From assembly GCA_014360055.1 (NCBI GenBank), contig JACIYH010000019.1, positions 1 to 44,110 on the forward strand: 44,110 nt of DNA. The letters run 5' to 3'. The translations under genes were made by a program, and so were the position numbers. The notes beneath the pieces are model-generated. The model saw only the letters and a program-made list of their open reading frames with translations. It searched no databases and was not told where the DNA came from. Below are positions 1 to 8,866 of the stretch, piece after piece (position 1 is the first letter of the stretch; each line of letters starts with the position of its first letter). The DNA is from Bacillota bacterium. Its GTDB lineage: Bacteria; Bacillota; Sulfobacillia; JACIYH01.

Positions 1-1764
1 CTGGGGTCTGGCCGCCATGGCGGCCAGACCCTCGTTAGCCAGGGCTACGGCCCGATCCAGGGCATCCCCCACCCGGTTCATCTCCCGCACCACCTCTGCC
101 CGAAGGAAACCATACTCCCGGGTGCCGGCAAGCCCGGGTAAAGCAACCGCTCGGGCCAGTCCGGGCATGAGGTTCTTTCCTCCCGCTGCCACGAGGGGGG
201 TGAGATCCGCGGGGTCGTGTACGAACCGCCCGCCGACGGAATAGATCACCGGCAGCAGGACGCGGCTCAGGCCTTTGAGCACTCTGTTGAGTTCCGAGAA
301 GCCACCGTCCCGCTGGCTCCCCGCCGCTTTCTCCCTCCGGGACAGTTTCTCCTGCACCCGGGCGAGAGCACCCGCGCCGGACGCGAAGGCTGACGCCTTA
401 CGCAGGAGGCGCGAAAAATCCAGGCTGCCGGCTGTCTGCTCCGCCAGCCGGCAGAGGATGCCCATAACCTCCGCCGCCACTGCGGCGAAATCCATCGGCA
501 ACACTGCCGCGCAGCACAGTTCTCCGACCACCGTGCAACCTAGCTCAACGTCCACGATAAGCCTGTCTACGTCCGCCTTGTCCAGGGTGTCGTGTTCCGT
601 GTGCCACCACCATCCGCCGCCTGACCCCCCTGTCCAGGGCCGCCAGTCGGGGTGACCTTCCGGAAGGAAGGGATAACAGGAGAGGGAAGGAACCCCGATG
701 GCCAGGAAAGACTGGTCGGCCGCGCGGGAAGGCCTCTGCACTGAGATATCCCGCTGGCCGGTGACCCGGCGGATCACGTCAAGCCCGAACCGTTCCATCT
801 CCGCAGTGGTGTGCCTCGCTACATAACGGGTGGCTCCCCTTACCCCGGGCGAGTCGACGTTGTAGTACGCCAGGCAGTTCTGTGCCATCCCCTCCCAGAA
901 GGTGTCAGCGTACCAGGCAGAACCCGCATACCTGCCGTGGGAGTGGCCCGGCCACCAGGCAATACGCACCGAGCGCCGCAATTCGCCCCTGAACTGGTTA
1001 AGCACCCGGGCCATCTCCAGGAGGCAGGCTACCCCGGTCGCGTTGTCGGTAACACCCACTTCCCAGGCGCAGTAATGCCCCCCGGCAAGGACGAATTCAT
1101 CCGGCAGGTGCGTCCCCGGGATGACGGCCTCGGGCAACCGGGACCGGAACCAGCCTGTATTGACCTCCGCGACCACCCTTACCTTTACCGGCCCCTTTTC
1201 CAGGAGGTGTTTGAGCGTTTCCCCTCCCTCGCAGTTTGTAGAAACCACCGGGACACGGGGAATGCGGTCCACCTGGCTCAGGGATGGGGTTCCCCATACC
1301 GTAGTAGCGATCATGTTGTGGATGTACCTGTCCGGGTTGGCAAATATGACCACAGCCACCCCGGCGCGCGTGGCCTCCAGCACCTTGGCGGGGCTCAGCA
1401 CACCGTCGAGCAGTACCGCCTGCCCCGCCCCGCGCCCTACATCGCCCTCGGGCAGGTACTTCAGATCCGCCACCAGCCCGTCCCGGGGCGTGGAACACCC
1501 GAAGGAGTGAGTCAGGACGGGAAGAAAGAGGCGCTCCGGCTGAAGCACCTCGAGGGTTGCCCGCGACGGGTAACTCAGATAGGAATCAAACTCGTGCACC
1601 TGGAAGGGAACTCCGTAACTTTCCAGCTCCCGCGTGATGTACTCCACAGTCCTGTCCTCGCCCGGACCGCCGGTATCCCGGCGCACCGCGGACAGCCATC
1701 CCAGATGATTCTCCAGCTTCGAGCGAGATATGGCCGCTCGCAGAGTAGCGCGGTCGAGCACCAT
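1..1764 (-). CDS. M28-like metallopeptidase, 3' end outside window
   Basis: 588 codons are visible with no stop, so the gene runs off the left edge. The fold is that of M28 zinc aminopeptidases: GGHY (His230) and TDNATG (Asp240) are the first two metal ligands, YNVDSPG gives a later Asp, and WHTEHDTLDKAD gives the final His. The region that normally carries the catalytic/metal Glu-Glu pair reads WWPGHSHGRYAGS (around residues 271-282), so the usual Glu pair is absent. An N-terminal segment (residues ~60-180) resembles the inserted PA-type domain of larger M28 members. The ATG follows the TAG of the upstream M20 gene by one base, so the two are translationally coupled. It is the last visible gene of the sigma-54-linked operon. 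It could be a peptidase with altered metal binding or a non-hydrolytic homologue. Confidence 0.85.
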   Translation of the reverse strand, partial: MVLDRATLRAAISRSKLENHLGWLSAVRRDTGGPGEDRTVEYITRELESYGVPFQVHEFDSYLSYPSRATLEVLQPERLFLPVLTHSFGCSTPRDGLVADLKYLPEGDVGRGAGQAVLLDGVLSPAKVLEATRAGVAVVIFANPDRYIHNMIATTVWGTPSLSQVDRIPRVPVVSTNCEGGETLKHLLEKGPVKVRVVAEVNTGWFRSRLPEAVIPGTHLPDEFVLAGGHYCAWEVGVTDNATGVACLLEMARVLNQFRGELRRSVRIAWWPGHSHGRYAGSAWYADTFWEGMAQNCLAYYNVDSPGVRGATRYVARHTTAEMERFGLDVIRRVTGQRDISVQRPSRAADQSFLAIGVPSLSCYPFLPEGHPDWRPWTGGSGGGWWWHTEHDTLDKADVDRLIVDVELGCTVVGELCCAAVLPMDFAAVAAEVMGILCRLAEQTAGSLDFSRLLRKASAFASGAGALARVQEKLSRREKAAGSQRDGGFSELNRVLKGLSRVLLPVIYSVGGRFVHDPADLTPLVAAGGKNLMPGLARAVALPGLAGTREYGFLRAEVVREMNRVGDALDRAVALANEGLAAMAARPQ

Positions 1765-1765
1765 G

Positions 1766-2956
1766 CTACCCTCCCCTTTCCGCCAGGCGGGGGATGGCAG
1801 TGGCCAGCACGCGGGTGCACGCCACCAGATCCTGCACCTCGACGAACTCGTTGGGAGAATGCCCGGAACCGTTGCCCGGCCCGTACGCCACCACCGGTAC
1901 CCCCGGCAGGCGCTCCGCCAGGACGTTGCCATCGGAACAGCCAGTCTTGCCGATGTAGGCGGGTTCCCGCCCTGTGACTTCCCGGATGCATTCGGCCAGT
2001 ACCTGCACCAGAGCGGTGTCCTCGGAGGTGACAAAGGGGGTTTTCCTGCCTCCCACGTCCAGCTTGACTTCAAGACCTGGGACGGCCGCCTGCACCCCGG
2101 CCACCACTTCGGCCAACCCCTCTCCCACCTGCGCCGGGTCCTGCCCGGGCGCCAGCCGCAAGTCCAGTTCCGCCCTGCACAGGTCGGGCACCACGTTGGC
2201 CTTCACACCGCCCCGGATCATGGTAACCGCCAGCGTGGGACCGTTCACCAGGAAAGCGGGATGTGGAATGAAGGACAGGTTGCTGACGTACTCCTTGAGG
2301 GCGGGCAACACCAGTTCGGTCATGTGCTCCACGGCGTTGACCCCCTGGTGGGGGCGGCTGGCGTGGGCCGTACGGCCCCGGGTCTCCACGGTGATGGAGA
2401 GGCGCCCCCGGTACCCCAGGGCGATGCGCGAGGCTGACGTCCACTCAGCCACAATGGCCTGCCGGGGCTTAATACCCTCATCGAGCAATGCGGTGGTGCC
2501 CGTCCCGCCGGTTTCCTCTCCCATCACCCCTGTCACCACCACGGGCGCCGGCAAACTGATCCCTGCCCGGTGCACGGCCAGTGCAGCCATAAAGATGGCG
2601 GCCACGCCTCCCTTGTTATCGGATGCGCCCCGGCCGTAGAGGCGACCCTCCCTGACCTCCCCCCCGAAGGGGTCGGCGTCCCAGCGATCATTTTCCCCTA
2701 GCGGCACCGTATCCAGGTGTCCGTTGAGCATAAGGGCCGGGGTCTCGCTTCTCCCTCCCAGCCAGGCCACCACGTTCGCGCGCCCCGGGGAGACAACCCG
2801 CACCTCGACGTCCATTCCTTCTCTTCCCAGCCGCTCAGCGACGTAACGTGCCGCCTCTTCTTCGTTCCCGGGGGGGTTGACAGTCTTTATCCGTATCAAG
2901 CCTTGCAGGAACCCCACCAGTTCTTGCTCGGAAACGTGCCTTATCTCTTGCGGCAA
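1766..2956 (-). CDS. M20 family deacylase/peptidase (ArgE/DapE type)
   Basis: Zinc-dependent hydrolase of the acetylornithine deacetylase / succinyl-diaminopimelate desuccinylase family, which cleaves N-acyl amino acids or small peptides. Seen in order: NGHLDTVP (metal His and Asp), GRGASDNKGG (bridging Asp), GVMGEETGGTG (catalytic and metal Glu), and a C-terminal SGHSPNEF (last metal His). Length of about 396 aa is normal. The frame opens at a GTG (2965), but a strong GGAGGT (2969-2964) overlaps that codon and sits 7 nt before an in-frame TTG (2956), which I prefer as start. It lies between tctA and the M28-like gene. With the enolase-superfamily enzyme upstream it could form an N-acyl amino acid racemase/hydrolase pair, but the acyl group cannot be read from sequence. 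Confidence 0.9.
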   Translation of the reverse strand: MPQEIRHVSEQELVGFLQGLIRIKTVNPPGNEEEAARYVAERLGREGMDVEVRVVSPGRANVVAWLGGRSETPALMLNGHLDTVPLGENDRWDADPFGGEVREGRLYGRGASDNKGGVAAIFMAALAVHRAGISLPAPVVVTGVMGEETGGTGTTALLDEGIKPRQAIVAEWTSASRIALGYRGRLSITVETRGRTAHASRPHQGVNAVEHMTELVLPALKEYVSNLSFIPHPAFLVNGPTLAVTMIRGGVKANVVPDLCRAELDLRLAPGQDPAQVGEGLAEVVAGVQAAVPGLEVKLDVGGRKTPFVTSEDTALVQVLAECIREVTGREPAYIGKTGCSDGNVLAERLPGVPVVAYGPGNGSGHSPNEFVEVQDLVACTRVLATAIPRLAERGG

Positions 2957-2992
2957 AGATTGCACCTCCGTTCGCCTTCTGCAAGCCGGCGT

Positions 2993-4501
2993 CTATTCCG
3001 TCACGTCCGCGGCTGCCTCAGCGCGCAGGCGCCGGGCCTGAACAACGGCCCCGTACAGCGAGTAACCAATACCGAGCAGACAGAGCCCGGTCAGCGCCGC
3101 ACTGAGGGGATTGGCCAGGAATACAGTAAGCTTGCCGTCGGACATGATGAGCGATTGGCGCAGCGAGGAATCGATGATGGGCCCCAGGATCATACCGATG
3201 GCCAGGGGGAGCGGGGACTGGCCTGACCGGCGCAGGAGTACACCTGCCACCCCGGCCGCCAGCATCACCCAGACATCGAACATCGTCCCCCGGACGGAAT
3301 AGGCTCCCACGGCGCAGATGGCGACAATGGACGGGACGAGGATGAAGCGGGGTATGCTCATCACCTTGGCGAACAAGCCCACCAGGGGCAGGTTGAACAC
3401 CACACATATCACATTCCCGACGTACATGCTAGCCACGATCGTCCAGAACATCCCCGGCGATTGCTGCAACATGAGCGGCCCCGGGCTGAGCCCGTGTATC
3501 ATGAATCCGCTCAGCAGCACCGCCGTCGCCGGCGAGAACGGTATGCCCAGGGCCAGAAGCGGCACCAGGGCTCCCCCCACCGCGGAGTTGTTGGCGGATT
3601 CCACGGCTGCCACCGCCTGGGGAGATCCCTTCCCGAACAGTTCCTTGAACCGCGACGAGGCCTTTTCCGCCGCATAAGCCACAAAACTGGCCAGGCTAGT
3701 GGCGGGCCCGGGCAGAAGTCCCACCAGAAACCCTACCACCCCGCCGCGGGCCATTGATCCCAGGGTGGGTCGGATCTCGTGCCAGGAAGGATAGAGTTCG
3801 CGGAACCGCACCTTGGCGACCTGGGTGACCCTTTCACCCCGAGCCGCCATACCGATGAGTTCCGATATGCCGTACAGCCCCATCACCACGGGGAGGAACT
3901 CGAATCCCCCGCGCAGGAAGCTCAGGCCGAAGGTGAAGCGCACCTGACCGGACAAGGTATCAAGACCAACCATGGTAAGCAACATCCCCGCCAGGGCCAT
4001 GGCCAGATTGCGCAGCGGAGAACCGCCCATGAGGTTGGCCAGCACCGTAAGCCCCAGCAGGCCGATCATGAGAAACTCGTACGGCCCGAACGCCAGGGCC
4101 AGACGGGCCAGGGGAGGAGCCAAATAACTGAGGCCCACCACTCCCATGGTCCCGGCCACAAAGGAGCCCACTGCGGACACGAAGAGGGCCAATCCCGCCT
4201 TGCCCTGCCGGCTTAATTCGTACCCGTCAATCGAGGTCATGAGGCTGGAGGTTTCACCGGGCACGCGAAACAGGATGGAGGTGGTGGAGCCGCCGTACAT
4301 GGCCCCGTAATACACCCCGCAGAGCAGGACGATGCCAGCCAGAGGATCCAGACCGAAGGTGAAGGGTAACAGGAGAGCCATGGTGGCCACGGGTCCCAGC
4401 CCCGGGAGAACCCCCACCACTGTCCCCAGCAGAACTCCCAGGAAAGAAGCCCAGAGGAGGGATGGGGAGGACACGACAGCCTGCAAAGCGTCAGCCAGCA
4501 T
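2993..4501 (-). CDS. tctA: Tripartite tricarboxylate transporter large membrane subunit TctA
   Basis: Twelve-helix-type permease of the TTT family (DUF112), which imports carboxylates using a periplasmic-type binding protein. The N-terminal signature GTVVGVLPGLGPVATMALLLP, the segment VYYGAMYGGSTTSILFRVPG and the repeat-like GLLPGPATSLASFVAYAAEK are typical. The ATG at 4501 is 5 nt after the tctB stop and behind GGGGGTAGGA; a longer upstream frame overlaps tctB and is not needed. About 502 aa, normal size. It works with TctB and TctC encoded directly upstream in the same operon. Confidence 0.95.
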   Translation of the reverse strand: MLADALQAVVSSPSLLWASFLGVLLGTVVGVLPGLGPVATMALLLPFTFGLDPLAGIVLLCGVYYGAMYGGSTTSILFRVPGETSSLMTSIDGYELSRQGKAGLALFVSAVGSFVAGTMGVVGLSYLAPPLARLALAFGPYEFLMIGLLGLTVLANLMGGSPLRNLAMALAGMLLTMVGLDTLSGQVRFTFGLSFLRGGFEFLPVVMGLYGISELIGMAARGERVTQVAKVRFRELYPSWHEIRPTLGSMARGGVVGFLVGLLPGPATSLASFVAYAAEKASSRFKELFGKGSPQAVAAVESANNSAVGGALVPLLALGIPFSPATAVLLSGFMIHGLSPGPLMLQQSPGMFWTIVASMYVGNVICVVFNLPLVGLFAKVMSIPRFILVPSIVAICAVGAYSVRGTMFDVWVMLAAGVAGVLLRRSGQSPLPLAIGMILGPIIDSSLRQSLIMSDGKLTVFLANPLSAALTGLCLLGIGYSLYGAVVQARRLRAEAAADVTE

Positions 4502-4506
4502 GCTTC

Positions 4507-4986
4507 CTACCCCCAAATCAGGCCCGTCAGCCATCCACCCGGGAACGCGATCTGAAATACTGAGCCGAAGTAGTGGACAAGCACTCCCAGGCAGATGCCG
4601 AACGCCAGACTCTTCCACCAGGCCCTAAGCCCGAGCAATCGCGAACTCACAGCAGCATAAGCCCCGGCGGCGGCGGGAAGTCCCACCAGGTAAGTCAAAG
4701 CGAACCCGCCGGCGGTGGTGAGTACGAAGATAGTCCTCCCATCCCCGGCTTTCGCCTCGCGCGGCCGGGGTGCGTCCCCGGCGCCGGATTCGCCGGTGCC
4801 TCTTCGCCCAAGAAGTGCCACTCCCAAGTCGACAGCCTGCAACGCGAAAAGCAGGATGCTCAGGCTGACCGGGACCATGGCCGGACCCGGGGAAGCCAGG
4901 GTGCCGAAGTCGTACTGCCGTGCAGAAGAGATGAATGCCACCCCAAAGACAAGCAGTAGCAAACCCACTCCCATACCTCGGCGCAT
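4507..4986 (-). CDS. tctB: Tripartite tricarboxylate transporter small membrane subunit TctB
   Basis: 159 aa with four predicted hydrophobic segments: GVGLLLLVFGVAFISSA, MVPVSLSILLFALQAVDLG, a central TTAGGFALTYLVGLPAAAGAY and the C-terminal LAFGICLGVLVHYFGSVF. Size and helix layout match TctB (DUF1468), the small partner of TctA. The middle loop (residues ~65-88) is rich in Gly, Arg and charged residues. The ATG at 4986 is preceded by AGGAGGTGG at good spacing. It lies between tctC and tctA in the usual C-B-A order. Confidence 0.9.
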   Translation of the reverse strand: MRRGMGVGLLLLVFGVAFISSARQYDFGTLASPGPAMVPVSLSILLFALQAVDLGVALLGRRGTGESGAGDAPRPREAKAGDGRTIFVLTTAGGFALTYLVGLPAAAGAYAAVSSRLLGLRAWWKSLAFGICLGVLVHYFGSVFQIAFPGGWLTGLIWG

Positions 4987-5041
4987 TCGTCCACCTCCTG
5001 TGGGGAGGGCGGGCGCACGGTCGCCGCCCTCCCCCCACGCT

Positions 5042-6043
5042 CTATTTGATGAGCCCCAAGTCTTTCATCAGGAGGCCCAACGTGTCTTTCTTGGCACTGT
5101 ACGTGCGCAGATACTGCTCCTGGCCGAGGAAGTCCACGGGGATTCCCGCCTTATCGGCCATGCTCTGGAACGACTTGTGTTCCACCGCCTTGGCCACCGC
5201 CTGCTCCAGTACGGTGATGACCTCCTGCGGGGTCCCCTTGGGGACATACAGAGTGTTCTCCGCATCGGGAAGTCCCAGGCGGTAGCCCAGTTCCTCCAGC
5301 GTGGGGACATCCGGTAGCTTGTCGTAGCGCCTGTCCCCCGTGATGGCCAGGGCCCGCACCGTACCCGCCTGTAGCTGAGCGAACACGCCAGTGGCCGTAG
5401 CAACGCCCACGGGAACGTGCCTGCCCAGAACGGTCTTCACCACTCCCGCGTCTCCCTCCAGGGGCACGGGAACGATGCGGTCCGACATACCGGTTTTGGC
5501 AGCCAGGGCGACCGTCACCAGGTGGGGGAAAGCTCCCAAACCGGTGACCCCAAACTGCAACTTGAGCCCCGGGTTCTTCTCCAGGTCGCTCAGGACATCT
5601 TCCAGCGATGCGTACTTACTGTCTGCCGGTACGAATATGACCTGCCGGCCGGCAATGACCTGGCACACGGGGACCAGGTCGGCACTCTGGTAGGGTACGT
5701 CCTTAAAATGCAGTTCAGGCCAGGCCACCGAGGGCGGAAACAGGCCTACCGTGTATCCGTCCGGCTTGCTGCGAGCCACATACTCGCCACCTTCCAGACG
5801 GGCACCCCCGGCCTTGTTCGCCACGACTATGGGCTGACCCAGATACTCGGGCAAGACCGAGGCCAAGGCCCGAGCCGTGAGGTCGGTGATCCCGCCCGGC
5901 GGGTAAGGAACCACCAGTTCAATACGCTTGGCGGGGTACTTTTCACCCTGCTTTTGGTCGGCCTGCTTTGTGCACCCCACCGTCATCACCACGAGGGTCA
6001 GCACCAGCCCCAGCGCCAGCAATCTGAGCAACGGGTTGCGCAT
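5042..6043 (-). CDS. tctC: TctC/Bug-family substrate-binding lipoprotein
   Basis: Extracytoplasmic solute receptor of the TTT system. The start chosen is ATG 6043 behind GGAGGTG; it gives a signal peptide (MRNPLLRLLALG...) ending in a lipobox TVGC with Cys24, so the mature protein is probably lipid-anchored. The Bug-family motif YPPGGITDLTARALA follows, then VVANKAGG and KPDGYTVGLF. About 333 aa, typical. Bug proteins bind small carboxylates (di- or tricarboxylates, aromatic acids, some amino acids); the ligand cannot be deduced here. Its place between the enolase-like enzyme and tctB ties import directly to the enzymes of this operon. Confidence 0.93.
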   Translation of the reverse strand: MRNPLLRLLALGLVLTLVVMTVGCTKQADQKQGEKYPAKRIELVVPYPPGGITDLTARALASVLPEYLGQPIVVANKAGGARLEGGEYVARSKPDGYTVGLFPPSVAWPELHFKDVPYQSADLVPVCQVIAGRQVIFVPADSKYASLEDVLSDLEKNPGLKLQFGVTGLGAFPHLVTVALAAKTGMSDRIVPVPLEGDAGVVKTVLGRHVPVGVATATGVFAQLQAGTVRALAITGDRRYDKLPDVPTLEELGYRLGLPDAENTLYVPKGTPQEVITVLEQAVAKAVEHKSFQSMADKAGIPVDFLGQEQYLRTYSAKKDTLGLLMKDLGLIK

Positions 6044-6095
6044 ACGATTCACCTCCAGTACATGCTTGGGTCGAGCCGCAGCACACCGGCTGCGC

Positions 6096-7217
6096 TCAGC
6101 GGATATGCCGTCTCGCCTCCTCACCCCCCCCTTCCTGGACGCGAAGCTCAGCGATGCTCCTGACCCCCAGACCGGGGTCCTCACTTACCACCACCGCTCC
6201 GCCTTCGACCCGGATTGCGCTGTCCGCCAGGTGGGGTTGCGTGGCGAAGACGGTGAGTTCGTGAGCGTGACCGGAGTATCCCGCTGCCAGGGCAAGGTGC
6301 AGGCACGCAGCAGCCCCTATCTGGGTGTCGAACGTGCTCACCACCGTGCATCGCATCCCGTACCCTTCCGCCAGATGGGCAAGCCTGAGCGCCGGCGTGA
6401 TCCCACCCGCCTTGACCAACTTGAGAATCACCACGTCGGCAGCTTCAGCCTCACCCAGCCGTATCAGATCACGCAGGGTGTGGACGCTTTCGTCCACCGC
6501 CACCGGCACGGTGGACGCACTCCGAACGCGCCGCAGGCCCGCCACGTCCCAGGCGGGCACCGGCTGCTCGATGTACTCGATGTCGAGTTCTTCCAGTCCC
6601 CTCACCAGCCAGACCGCTTCTGACGGGCGGTACCCCTGATTGGCATCCACGCGGATGCGCACCCGGGGCCCCACCGCCTCTCGCACCGCCCGCACGCGCT
6701 CGAGGTCGCCCGCCGGATCTACCCCCACCTTGAGCTTGATAGTGTGAAATCCTTCCTCCACACACGCGCAGGCAAGGCGCACAGCCTCTGAGGTTTCCAC
6801 CACACCGATCGGCCTGGTGATACTGACCCGATCCGATATGGCCCCTCCCAGCAGCCGATACAGGGGAAGGCCCAGAATGTGCCCGCGCAAGTCGTGCAGG
6901 GCCACGTCCACCGCACAACGGGCACTGCGATTGCCGGGAAGACAATCCAGCATCCGCTCAACCTTCCGCTGGTTGAACACCTCCAGGCCCAGCAGCCGCG
7001 GGAGGTACTCGGTCTCCAGAACCAGCTTCACCTGCCGGGCGGTTTCGCCGGTGAACTCGGGCAGAGGAGACGATTCTCCCAGACCCCTTCGCCCCTCTGC
7101 GTCAAAGAGTTCCACCACCACGTGAGGACGCTCCCGGGGAGCCGCACCATAACTGGTGGGTACCACCGCGGAAGCAGGCCGGGTTACCAGGTGGCAACGG
7201 TAGGACGAAATGATCAT
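6096..7217 (-). CDS. Enolase-superfamily enzyme, muconate-lactonizing subgroup
   Basis: 373 aa protein of the mandelate racemase/muconate cycloisomerase fold. Visible catalytic set: Lys161 and Lys163 in TIKLKVG, metal ligands Asp191 (RVDANQGY), Glu217 (EYIEQPVP) and Asp242 in VAVDES, and a K-x-x-K at 266/269 (ILKLVKAGGI). This Lys/Lys arrangement is that of muconate cycloisomerase, dipeptide epimerase, o-succinylbenzoate synthase and N-acylamino acid racemase. Specificity cannot be told from motifs. Next to an M20 deacylase and a carboxylate importer, an N-acyl amino acid racemase or dipeptide epimerase role is the best inference; menaquinone genes are absent. ATG start behind GGAGGTG, 3 nt after the amidohydrolase stop. 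Confidence 0.9.
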   Translation of the reverse strand: MIISSYRCHLVTRPASAVVPTSYGAAPRERPHVVVELFDAEGRRGLGESSPLPEFTGETARQVKLVLETEYLPRLLGLEVFNQRKVERMLDCLPGNRSARCAVDVALHDLRGHILGLPLYRLLGGAISDRVSITRPIGVVETSEAVRLACACVEEGFHTIKLKVGVDPAGDLERVRAVREAVGPRVRIRVDANQGYRPSEAVWLVRGLEELDIEYIEQPVPAWDVAGLRRVRSASTVPVAVDESVHTLRDLIRLGEAEAADVVILKLVKAGGITPALRLAHLAEGYGMRCTVVSTFDTQIGAAACLHLALAAGYSGHAHELTVFATQPHLADSAIRVEGGAVVVSEDPGLGVRSIAELRVQEGGGEEARRHIR

Positions 7218-7220
7218 TAT

Positions 7221-8495
7221 TTACACCTCCCGCACGGGGGCGGGGAACGAAACTTCCTCGCGCCCGAACAGGTGATGGCTGACTATGCGCCCGTCCTTGA
7301 TCACCATCTCGATGCGGGAGTTGAAGGGAGCGAGCACGGAGATATCCTGCAGGGGGTCTCCGTCGACCACCAGGATATCGGCCACCAGGCCGGGCCGGAT
7401 GATACCTACCTTGTCCGCCAGGCCCATCGCCTCGGCAGCCCCGCCCGTGGCAGCCACGATGGCCTCCATGTTGGTAAGGCCACACCGAGCCAGCATGTAC
7501 ACCTCCACCCCGTGAAGGCCGAAAACCGCCCGGGTATTACCGCCGCAGTCAGTCCCCGCCAACACCTTGATTCCGTGCCGCTTGGCAAGTGCTATCCGCT
7601 CCTCGGGTGCGGGGATGCGGATGCCCATGCGCCGCAGTTGCTCCTCCCGCTCCTTCAGGACCGGGTCGCCTGCCCCCTGTGAGCGGAAATAGGAGTTGAG
7701 CAGCGTGGGCACCAGGTAAATGCCCCTTTGTGCCATCCGGTCAGCCTGCACTTCGTCGAGGAAAGTGCCGTGTTCCAGGGTATCGATGCCGGCCTCCACG
7801 CAAAAGGAGATCCCCTCCAGCCCGTGGGCGTGGGCGGCACACGGCCGGCCGAGCCGATGGGCTTCCTCGACCGCAACGCGTATCTCTTCCCGTGTGAACT
7901 GGGTGCGGCGGATGTCCTGGCCGGACGAGGCAATACCCCCCGTCACACCCATAATCTTGATCCAGTCCACCCCTTCCCGGACCTGGCGGCGGATCTCCTT
8001 GCGGATCTCGTCGGGACCATCCACCTGGACGCAGCGCGGCCACACGTGCCCGCCCGTCATGGTGATACCGGGCCCCGAGCATATGATGCGGGGGGCCACC
8101 ACCAGGTCGGCAGCCACTGCATTCCGCAGTTGGACGTCGACGAAGTCACGGGAACTCATGTCCCGCAGAGTTGTGAAACCGGAGCGCAGGGCCCTCTGGG
8201 CGGCCTCCAGGGTGCGATAGGCGTGCATGGCCATGTGTTCGTCCAGCCGCCGACTCACCCGATAGTCGTCGATACCCGGTACCACGTCACCTCCACCCAG
8301 GTGGACGTGGACGTCAAACATGCCGGGCATGATGGTTTTCCCCCGGCAATCAATCCGGTAAAAGCCGGTGCGTTCGGGGTAATCAGCCCCCTCCGCGACC
8401 TCACGGATTGCGCGCCCCTCCACCACCACGGTGGCGCAATCCCTTTTTTCCCCGGTGCCGTCGATGAGTTTTCCTCCGGCCAGGATGAGGTTCAA
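7221..8495 (-). CDS. Amidohydrolase family protein (imidazolonepropionase/prolidase-like)
   Basis: Metal-dependent TIM-barrel amidohydrolase, 424 aa. Seen: the HxH ligand pair His63/His65 in GMFDVHVHLGGG, a Lys in DWIKIMGVTGG that may be the carbamylated or equivalent ligand, His in AAHAHGLEG and LEHGTFLDE, and the catalytic Asp in LAGTDCGGNT. The pattern resembles the amidohydrolase clade with Xaa-Pro dipeptidases and imidazolonepropionase-like proteins that cut cyclic or linear amide bonds. The start is TTG 8495, whose TTGA overlaps the stop of the 2Fe-2S gene, preceded by AAAGGAGG. Within the operon it likely opens or trims the imported substrate. Confidence 0.9.
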   Translation of the reverse strand: MNLILAGGKLIDGTGEKRDCATVVVEGRAIREVAEGADYPERTGFYRIDCRGKTIMPGMFDVHVHLGGGDVVPGIDDYRVSRRLDEHMAMHAYRTLEAAQRALRSGFTTLRDMSSRDFVDVQLRNAVAADLVVAPRIICSGPGITMTGGHVWPRCVQVDGPDEIRKEIRRQVREGVDWIKIMGVTGGIASSGQDIRRTQFTREEIRVAVEEAHRLGRPCAAHAHGLEGISFCVEAGIDTLEHGTFLDEVQADRMAQRGIYLVPTLLNSYFRSQGAGDPVLKEREEQLRRMGIRIPAPEERIALAKRHGIKVLAGTDCGGNTRAVFGLHGVEVYMLARCGLTNMEAIVAATGGAAEAMGLADKVGIIRPGLVADILVVDGDPLQDISVLAPFNSRIEMVIKDGRIVSHHLFGREEVSFPAPVREV

Positions 8496-8866
8496 TGTGC
8501 TTCCCTCCTTTGGGGCAACCCCTTGCGCTGTAGCGGGAGGAGGTCCACCAGCAGGTCCTTGATCAGCGGAAGGCCGGGTGCTGGTTCGAGCCTCATATGC
8601 TCAGAGGCCAAAGTCCGGCAGGCCAGGCGTTGCCGGCCGTTAACCTGGAGAGTGCACCCTCCGCAAATCCCGGTCTTGCAGTGGTGGGTGGTATGAGCCA
8701 GCGTGGGGTCCTGCCGCGAAATGGCCCGCAACACGTCCAGAACGGTGGAGCCTTCCTCCACCTCCACCTCAAAACAGTCCCAGCCTTGCCCGCCCCGGGC
8801 TTCCACCGAACCGGTCGCGCAGGCGGGATCCCGCCGGCGCACGTAGCACACCACCTTCACGGCCAC
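8492..8866 (-). CDS. Small 2Fe-2S protein, SdhB/FrdB N-terminal domain only
   Basis: 124 aa protein matching only the plant-type ferredoxin half of succinate dehydrogenase/fumarate reductase iron-sulfur subunits. The cluster ligands are Cys63, Cys68, Cys71 and Cys83 in CKTGICGGCTLQVNG...LAC. The second half that would carry the [4Fe-4S] and [3Fe-4S] clusters is missing; the protein stops about 40 residues after the last Cys. The GTG start (8866) lies behind GGAGG and overlaps the flavoprotein stop by 10 bases; an in-frame GTG at 8860 giving a GTGA overlap is an alternative. It is probably the electron-transfer partner of the flavoprotein, handing electrons to an unknown soluble acceptor or donor. 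Confidence 0.88.
   Translation of the reverse strand: MAVKVVCYVRRRDPACATGSVEARGGQGWDCFEVEVEEGSTVLDVLRAISRQDPTLAHTTHHCKTGICGGCTLQVNGRQRLACRTLASEHMRLEPAPGLPLIKDLLVDLLPLQRKGLPQRREAH

Noticed and set aside
2957-2965. GTG 2965 as start of the M20 gene
   Set aside because: The Shine-Dalgarno sequence overlaps this codon; the TTG at 2956 is correctly spaced.
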